Source of the DNA: Planctomycetota bacterium
GTDB lineage: Bacteria; Planctomycetota; UBA8108; UBA1146; JAJFFE01
NCBI GenBank assembly: GCA_020425835.1
Contig: JAGQRC010000042.1
Location: 1-11,847, forward strand
Direction of reading: 5' to 3'
Length of the DNA: 11,847 nucleotides
Part shown: piece after piece, positions 7,912 to 11,847 of the stretch
How positions within the stretch are numbered: position 1 is the first letter of the stretch
How the letters are laid out: every line of letters starts with the position of its first letter
Translations under genes and position numbers: made by a program
The notes under the pieces: generated by a model
Told to the model about the DNA's origin: nothing
The model's input: the letters and a program-made list of their open reading frames with translations, nothing else
Database searches by the model: none

Positions 7912-8348
7912 TCGAGATCACTTCCGTCCCGGAGGCGATGCTGAACCGTCGCAGTCGCCTCGAATCCTCGATCGATGTAGAACGCGGCCGCGTTCAAGGA
8001 AGCGTCCAGCTGGAGGGTGTGCACGTCGGAGGCTCGGGCATCCGCCTCCAGCGTGGCCAGCAGTGCGCTCCCCACCCCGCGGCGACCGAAATCGGGATCG
8101 ACGTACACCGCCTTCACGATGCCGGCGGTCAAATCGACATCCCCGAAACCCACGATCGTGCCGTCGATCTCGGCGACGTAGAGATGGCCCGCCTCGATCC
8201 GCGCCCGCCACGCGGCCGCGCTCCGCGGATGCGCCCAGACGACGATCCGTTCCGCGGAGTAGTGGGTGCCGGCCGAGCCGAGGATGGACTCGACGTGCAC
8301 GTCACCGAGCGCTGGGATGTCGTCGACCGTCGCGTGCCGGATCCTCAT
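7881..8348 (-). CDS. GNAT-family N-acetyltransferase
   Basis: The 155-residue protein begins MRIRHATVDDIPALGDVH, the usual N terminus of GNAT enzymes, which move an acetyl group from acetyl-CoA to an amine. The acetyl-CoA-binding motif A is VYVDPDFGRRGVGSALLATL, with RRGVGS at residues 89-94. Motif B is LDASLNAAAFYIDRGFEA (115-132). The arrangement HYSAERIVVWA...LYVAEIDGTIVGF resembles YafP-like members. The frame stays open upstream of 8348, but that part reads as low-complexity Arg/Ser sequence antisense to the frame of the VOC gene, so it is excluded. The ribosome binding site is weak (GGGCGGG just upstream). It lies 40 bases downstream of the VOC gene and overlaps the protease gene, which suggests one transcript. 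The acceptor substrate is unknown. Confidence 0.88.
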   Translation of the reverse strand: MRIRHATVDDIPALGDVHVESILGSAGTHYSAERIVVWAHPRSAAAWRARIEAGHLYVAEIDGTIVGFGDVDLTAGIVKAVYVDPDFGRRGVGSALLATLEADARASDVHTLQLDASLNAAAFYIDRGFEATATVQHRLRDGSDLECVRMAKVLR

Positions 8349-8388
8349 CACCCGCCCATGCCAACTTCGACCGTGCCTCTCCCGAGCC

Positions 8389-8793
8389 TCACCCGTCCTT
8401 GTTCTTCTCGTCCCACGCCATCGGCTCCCACAGCTCGACCTTGTTGCCGTCGGGATCGGAGATCCACGCGAACTTCCCGTTCTCGTGGGATTCCGGGCCT
8501 TGGAGCACCTCGACGCCCGCCTCGCGGAGGTTCGAGAGAAGCTCGGTGAGGTCATCGACTCGGTAGTTGATCATGAAGGATGCGTGGCTGGGTGCGAACC
8601 ACTCGGTGTCCTTCTGCGCGACGTGCCACACCGTGAGCCCCTTGTCGTCGGCTCGGTCGTCCGGCCATCGCAGCACGGCGCCACCCCACGGCTCCAACGC
8701 CATCCCCAGGTGCTTCTGATACCAGGCGGCCAAGGCCGCGTGATCCCCGGTGCTCTTGAAGAACACGCCGCCGATCCCGGTGACTCTCGCCAT
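8389..8793 (-). CDS. VOC-superfamily (glyoxalase-fold) protein
   Basis: The 134-residue protein starts at the ATG at 8793, where AGGAG lies 6 bases upstream. The open frame extends much further (past 9000), but that part crosses a repeat and has no family resemblance. The fold's two halves are visible: GGVFFKSTGDHAALAAWYQKHLGM at the N terminus, too long to be chance, and FMINYRVDDL...ISDPDGNKVELWEP at the C terminus. The DPDGNxxELWEP motif with Glu120 is the usual final metal ligand of the superfamily. Members include glyoxalase I, fosfomycin-resistance enzymes and dioxygenases; the sequence alone does not say which reaction is catalysed, and the full set of metal ligands is not obvious. It is the first gene of the minus-strand cluster with the acetyltransferase and protease. 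Confidence 0.88.
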   Translation of the reverse strand: MARVTGIGGVFFKSTGDHAALAAWYQKHLGMALEPWGGAVLRWPDDRADDKGLTVWHVAQKDTEWFAPSHASFMINYRVDDLTELLSNLREAGVEVLQGPESHENGKFAWISDPDGNKVELWEPMAWDEKNKDG

Positions 8794-8902
8794 CGCTCGC
8801 TCCTGAACGCTGAGGGGTTTCGTCATCGAACTCCCAGGGCCTCCGTCGAACGACCGCCTGGGCGTGAAGGTCCGATTGTATGAGAAACGCGTTCCGACCG
8901 AG

Positions 8903-8924
8903 AGCAGTCTTTCAACGGACTGCT
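8903..8924 (-). repeat. 22-bp hairpin repeat, copy A
   Basis: A perfect 7-bp inverted repeat (AGCAGTC at 8903-8909, GACTGCT at 8918-8924) surrounds an 8-base loop. Read on the minus strand it matches the copy at 11770-11791 at 21 of 22 positions. It lies about 110 bases upstream of the VOC gene and 55 bases beyond the end of the small gene at 8979-9161. It is probably a remnant or terminal repeat of a mobile element. Confidence 0.6.
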
Positions 8925-8978
8925 GGACCATCGCTGTTCGAACGTGTGGCGACCCGTCTGGATCAAGAGCACGATGGG

Positions 8979-9161
8979 CTACGCCGTGATGTCTGGTGAG
9001 AGCCCCGACACGGTGACACGGCCCCGAAGCCAGGAGCCCGGCTCGATCGTGTCGTCGTTCGAGTCCCAACGGAACAACCGCGTCCCCTTCGAGGGGCCCC
9101 GACGCATGACGACGGCAACGGCGGACTCGTCAGCGAACGCGATCTCGATCTTCGGTGTCAC
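8979..9161 (-). CDS. Small hypothetical protein, possibly truncated
   Basis: The 60-residue product starts at GTG (9161), 3 bases after the TAG of the upstream gene, so the two are probably co-translated. The sequence contains VAVVMRRGPSKGTRLFRWDS and TIEPGSWLRGRV, then ends GLSPDITA. From memory, with no search possible, the segment RRGPS...RW(D)...EPG.W..GR resembles longer proteins in which GR is followed by a Cys and LSPDG segment and further residues. If so, this copy lacks its C-terminal part. A 22-bp repeat lies about 55 bases beyond the stop. No signal peptide or membrane segment is present. Function is not recognised. The balanced, non-repetitive composition supports a real gene over a chance frame. 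Confidence 0.55.
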   Translation of the reverse strand: MTPKIEIAFADESAVAVVMRRGPSKGTRLFRWDSNDDTIEPGSWLRGRVTVSGLSPDITA

Positions 9162-9164
9162 CGG

Positions 9165-9608
9165 CTACCGCTCGAGCTCCGGTACGGCCGAACCTGGATC
9201 GTCGGCGTTGACGGCGTCGAGGAGCCTCTGTCGGTACTCCCCATCCGCGTCTCGACCTCCGATCCACTGGAGCAGCTCGAGCGCCTGCTTCGTCTCGCCG
9301 GGACGTTGATGGTCGTCGAAGTCGACGTGGCGTCGGCAGGCATCGATGTACCGGGGCGCTAGGCCACCCTCTGCTTCGAGGCCATGCCGAACTCGGAGGG
9401 CCAAGATCTGCTGTGCGGCCTCGAACAACTCGTCGGCGACTCGGCTCCGTAGGTTCGGAGGCCAGTCATCGGGTCTCAGCGAGGAGACGAGGAAGAGAAG
9501 CCCGCCTCTCCCCGCGGCACGAGCTCGAAGGTGGCGGACGAGCGCGACGCGGAACTCGGATTCGAGCGTGTCGAGCCGACGGAGCTGATTCTCGGTTCGA
9601 CGTGTCAT
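9165..9608 (-). CDS. Hypothetical helical protein of unknown function
   Basis: The 147-residue product is taken from the ATG at 9608 (MTRRTENQLRRLDTLESEF). The frame is open further upstream to 9893, but that part is unconvincing and antisense to the leader of the gene at 9919. The ribosome binding site at 9608 is weak (GAG 7 bases upstream). The protein is charged and predicted by eye to be mostly helical (ESEFRVALVRHLRARAAGRG, then ADELFEAAQQILALRVRHG). It has no signal peptide or membrane segment and is probably cytoplasmic. It is followed after 3 bases by the 60-residue gene on the same strand, so the pair probably acts together. I do not recognise the family securely. Paired small genes of this kind can be immunity or accessory genes, but nothing here proves that. 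Confidence 0.6.
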   Translation of the reverse strand: MTRRTENQLRRLDTLESEFRVALVRHLRARAAGRGGLLFLVSSLRPDDWPPNLRSRVADELFEAAQQILALRVRHGLEAEGGLAPRYIDACRRHVDFDDHQRPGETKQALELLQWIGGRDADGEYRQRLLDAVNADDPGSAVPELER

Positions 9609-9918
9609 CGGTCGACTCAGCCTTCCTCGTCGCAATGCGCCGTTCACCGAACGACTGCTCAACGGTCCGCCGCCGAGATGGCGTTCCTGGGTGATTGTGC
9701 GGTCAGGGACCGCGTCGGGCAATGAGTCGTCCCGAGGTGCACCGACGAACCGAAGAAGCTGCCGGGACCGTTTCTCGGGCGGGAGTTTGTTGGTTGCTGC
9801 GACTTCGGAGTACTCTGTCCACTCACGATCCGCCGAGTGCTTCGTCGCGGAGGCCGAATCGTGTGCGCAGTGGGTGGTGAGCCAGTGAGACATTCATACC
9901 TCGAATCCAGGAGGGCAG
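9609..9918. other. Intergenic region between divergent genes
   Basis: This 310-base gap separates the minus-strand hypothetical pair from the plus-strand glycine-rich gene. No convincing protein is encoded; short frames here are Arg/Ser-rich and conflict with one another. A possible promoter for the plus-strand gene is TTGTTG at 9787-9792 and TACTCT at 9811-9816 with an 18-base spacer, which is weak. AGGAGG at 9909-9914 is the ribosome binding site of the gene at 9919. No strong hairpin, tRNA or riboswitch structure was seen. Confidence 0.4.
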
Positions 9919-10794
9919 ATGGCACGGCAGGGGTTGATTCGTGCATGTGGAGTACTCGCGAACATCGCGGTGACGATGTTCTTGCTCCTGGTGATCCTGG
10001 CCTTCGCCGCCAACGCGGGTCCCGGCAGTTGCCCGACCGGGACGACCGGCGGCGCTTGCGACCCGGCGGAGTGCAACGGCGATGTGAACGGCGACTGCGG
10101 AGTCGATGTCGGTGATGTCATCTATCTCCTCGATCATCTCTTTCAGAGCGGGCCACCTCCCGTCGCCATCGCAGGAACCGCGAGTCCGGCGAATCTCCAG
10201 CAGTTCGTGTCGACCTCCCCGGGGCCGTTCATCTGGACCACTCCTGTCGACATCACGCCGGAGACCCGATTCAAGATCACGCTGACCGGCGGCGGTGGTG
10301 CCGGCGGGGGAGGCCTCAGGAACTCGTGCGGTGGTGGCGGTGGAGCCACGGCGATCCTCCATGTGAGCGGCCTCTTGCCGGACACCGCCTACTTGGCCGT
10401 GGTCGGCGATGGAGGAGCGGGGTCTTCCGCCGCGACCGGCGCCGCGGGTCAAGACACCACGCTGACCATCGACGGAACGGTCTACGTCGCCGGAGGTGGC
10501 TCCGGCGGAGGACAGATCGCGGCCATTGGAGTCGGAGGCACGGCGACGGGTGGCGCGATCAACGTGCCCGGCGGCGACGGGGGAAACGGCTTGAGTACCT
10601 CACCCATCAATGTCGGCGGGATGGGAGGAGGGACGTTCTGGGGTAGTGGTGGAGCGCAGGCGCTCAATCCATCGAGTATCAACGGTCACGACGGTAGAGC
10701 GTACGGAAGCGGCGGCTCGGGCTCCGTGGCTGCGGGGGGAAGTGGAGGATCGGGTAAGCCCGGGATCTTCGTCGCCGAGTGGATAGGACAGTAG
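9919..10794 (+). CDS. Secreted glycine-rich protein with one dockerin-like motif
   Basis: The ATG is preceded by AGGAGG with 4 bases of spacing. The 291-residue product has a signal peptide (hydrophobic core IAVTMFLLLVILAFA, likely cleavage after ANA at about residue 33). Next comes a single dockerin/EF-hand-like unit at 52-77 (CNGDVNGDCGVDVGDVIYLL, then HLFQSGPPP). Its calcium loop D55-N57-D59-D63 has Cys60 where Gly is usual. From about 104 the sequence (FIWTTPVDITPETRFKITLT followed by GGGGAGGGG) matches the glycine-rich domain found in phage tail-fibre and bacterial surface proteins, ending in YGSGGSGS and GKPGIFVAEW. No enzymatic motif is seen. A surface or extracellular structural role is inferred. 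Unlike the other two tagged proteins in the window, the tag is N-terminal and single. Confidence 0.85.
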   Translation: MARQGLIRACGVLANIAVTMFLLLVILAFAANAGPGSCPTGTTGGACDPAECNGDVNGDCGVDVGDVIYLLDHLFQSGPPPVAIAGTASPANLQQFVSTSPGPFIWTTPVDITPETRFKITLTGGGGAGGGGLRNSCGGGGGATAILHVSGLLPDTAYLAVVGDGGAGSSAATGAAGQDTTLTIDGTVYVAGGGSGGGQIAAIGVGGTATGGAINVPGGDGGNGLSTSPINVGGMGGGTFWGSGGAQALNPSSINGHDGRAYGSGGSGSVAAGGSGGSGKPGIFVAEWIGQ

Positions 10795-10941
10795 TCCTGC
10801 TTCTCTGCCGCGTCGGGAACACCTCGAGCGAGGAGCGAGAAGGCTGGTCGCAACGCGCGCGGCCACGGAGAAGAGGACATCGGCGACGACCGTCATCGTG
10901 CGGATGCCCCGACATGCTGGGTGACACGAAGGGAGCCTGTC

Positions 10942-11847
10942 ATGGAAGATGCAGTCATCCAGCACTATTCGGTCGATGACCTCGAAGCGGTGATTCTCGG
11001 CGCGCTGCGGGTTTTGGGCAAGGACCCTGCGCAGCTGAAGCCAGCCGACCTCGCGCCGGTCGATGAATTCCATGTTCGCGGCGTCCAGGCTACCGAGGAG
11101 CTCCGCACGCTCGTGGACATCGACGCGGACTCTCGGGTCCTGGATCTGGGATGCGGTCTCGGCGGCTCCTGTCGCTACCTCGCATCGAAGTGCGTCTGCC
11201 ACGTGACCGGGATCGATCTCACCGACGCGTATTGCGAGGCGGCAACTCGACTGTCCCGGCACGTTGGCTTGTCGAAGCAGACGACATTCCGACAGGGAAA
11301 CGCGTGCGATCTGCCCTTTGACGACGGCGAGTTCGATGTCGTCTGGACCGAACACGCGCAGATGAACATCGAGGACAAGGTCTCGTTCTACGGTGAAGCA
11401 CACCGTGTTCTGCGATCGGGAGGGCACCTCCTGTTCCACGACATCTTCCGAGGGGGAGAGGACGAAGTCCACTACCCCGTCCCGTGGGCAGAGAATGGGT
11501 CGATCAGTCACCTCTGGACGACCGACGAGATCCGGACGCTGCTCGTCGACCTCGGTCTGCACGAGAGGCACTGGGAAGACAAGTCCCACGAGTCCGCCCT
11601 CTGGTTCAGGGGGGTCGTGGACCGGATTCGCCGCGATGGACCGCCACCCCTCGGCATCCACCTGCTCATGGGCAAGTCGGCGGCGCTGAAGCTCGAGAAC
11701 ATCACGCGCAATCTCGAGCAAGGGCGCATCGTCGTCGTGCAGGCCGTTTTCACCAAACCGGAGCTTCCTAGCAGTCCGTTGAAAAACTGCTTTCGAGGCG
11801 AGAGTCCGAGATTTCAAGGCCAGTACTTCCGGCGAAACGCAGTCGTA
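10942..11847 (+). CDS. Class I SAM-dependent methyltransferase, 3' end altered or off the window
   Basis: The ATG is preceded by AAGGGAG with 6 bases of spacing. The frame stays open to the right edge (302 codons visible). The SAM-binding motif I is VLDLGCGLGGSCRYL at 66-80, followed by the acidic loop VTGIDLT (Asp92), then ACDLPFDDGEFDVVWTEHAQ at 121-140 and HRVLRSGGHLLFHDI. The layout resembles small-molecule methyltransferases of the Methyltransf_11 type, including sarcosine/dimethylglycine methyltransferase-like enzymes. The substrate is unknown. The expected C terminus, GRIVVVQAVFTKP, is reached near residue 273. Four codons later the frame enters the repeat at 11770, giving SSPLKNC and then sequence unlike the family. 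The native stop has probably been replaced by a mobile-element end. The upstream gap of 147 bases holds no other gene. Confidence 0.85.
   Translation, partial: MEDAVIQHYSVDDLEAVILGALRVLGKDPAQLKPADLAPVDEFHVRGVQATEELRTLVDIDADSRVLDLGCGLGGSCRYLASKCVCHVTGIDLTDAYCEAATRLSRHVGLSKQTTFRQGNACDLPFDDGEFDVVWTEHAQMNIEDKVSFYGEAHRVLRSGGHLLFHDIFRGGEDEVHYPVPWAENGSISHLWTTDEIRTLLVDLGLHERHWEDKSHESALWFRGVVDRIRRDGPPPLGIHLLMGKSAALKLENITRNLEQGRIVVVQAVFTKPELPSSPLKNCFRGESPRFQGQYFRRNAVV
11770..11791 (+). repeat. 22-bp hairpin repeat, copy B; probable mobile-element end
   Basis: This sequence matches the reverse complement of 8903-8924 at 21 of 22 bases. AGCAGT at 11770-11775 pairs with ACTGCT at 11786-11791 around a 10-base loop. 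It starts exactly where the methyltransferase frame stops resembling its family. The sequence from here to the edge (78 bases) is probably the left end of an insertion sequence or MITE continuing outside the window; no transposase is visible. Confidence 0.55.

Noticed and set aside
8349..8555. N-terminal extension of the acetyltransferase
   Set aside because: It is Arg/Ser-rich sequence overlapping the VOC gene in another frame. The GNAT fold begins at MRIRHATVDD.
8794..9069. N-terminal extension of the VOC gene
   Set aside because: The extension crosses the 22-bp repeat, overlaps the end of another gene and lacks family resemblance, whereas the ATG at 8793 has a good AGGAG.
9609..9893. Upstream extension of the hypothetical gene at 9165-9608
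   Set aside because: The sequence has no coherent domain character, overlaps the leader of the divergent gene, and shows no ribosome binding site at its far start.
10600..11817. Minus-strand 405-codon frame opposite the methyltransferase
   Set aside because: The plus strand has clear SAM-binding motifs and a ribosome binding site; the antisense product has no recognisable fold.

Overview
The window is a GC-rich stretch of bacterial chromosome with genes packed on both strands. Three genes encode exported proteins carrying dockerin/EF-hand-like tags. Two of these are large beta-propeller proteins, and one of them adds DCNxDGxxDECQ-type (thrombospondin-3-like) repeats. From general knowledge this combination is typical of Planctomycetota. 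That assignment is an inference: no rRNA, tRNA or marker gene is present to confirm it.

Layout. 2-1231 (+): the 3' part of a beta-propeller-like protein that begins upstream of the window. 1250-3919 (-): a convergent gene for a secreted 889-residue protein with 14 FG-GAP/VCBS-type units, thrombospondin-3-like repeats, a paired dockerin-like domain and a Cys-containing tail. 4026-4817 (+): a DTW-domain protein, probably a tRNA-uridine aminocarboxypropyltransferase. 4926-6683 (+): a secreted IPT/TIG plus PQQ-type propeller protein with the same kind of dockerin-like tail. 6733-8793 (-): a cluster of a VOC/glyoxalase-fold protein, a GNAT acetyltransferase and a membrane M48-type metalloprotease, with the last two overlapping. 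8979-9608 (-): two small genes of unknown function, the second possibly truncated. 9919-10794 (+): a secreted protein with one dockerin-like motif and a glycine-rich domain. 10942 to the right edge (+): a SAM-dependent methyltransferase whose reading frame runs into a repeated hairpin sequence.

The window does not read as one pathway. The strongest theme is the set of exported proteins sharing calcium-loop tags (three proteins), two of which also share a C-terminal Cys motif with identical C-x10-C spacing. No cohesin-like partner or sorting enzyme is visible. A second theme is a 22-bp hairpin repeat at 8903-8924 and, inverted, at 11770-11791 (21 of 22 bases identical). It probably marks ends or remnants of a mobile element. 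One copy alters the C terminus of the methyltransferase, and the other lies just downstream of the possibly truncated small gene.

No CRISPR array, rRNA, tRNA, recognisable transposase gene or toxin-antitoxin pair was seen.
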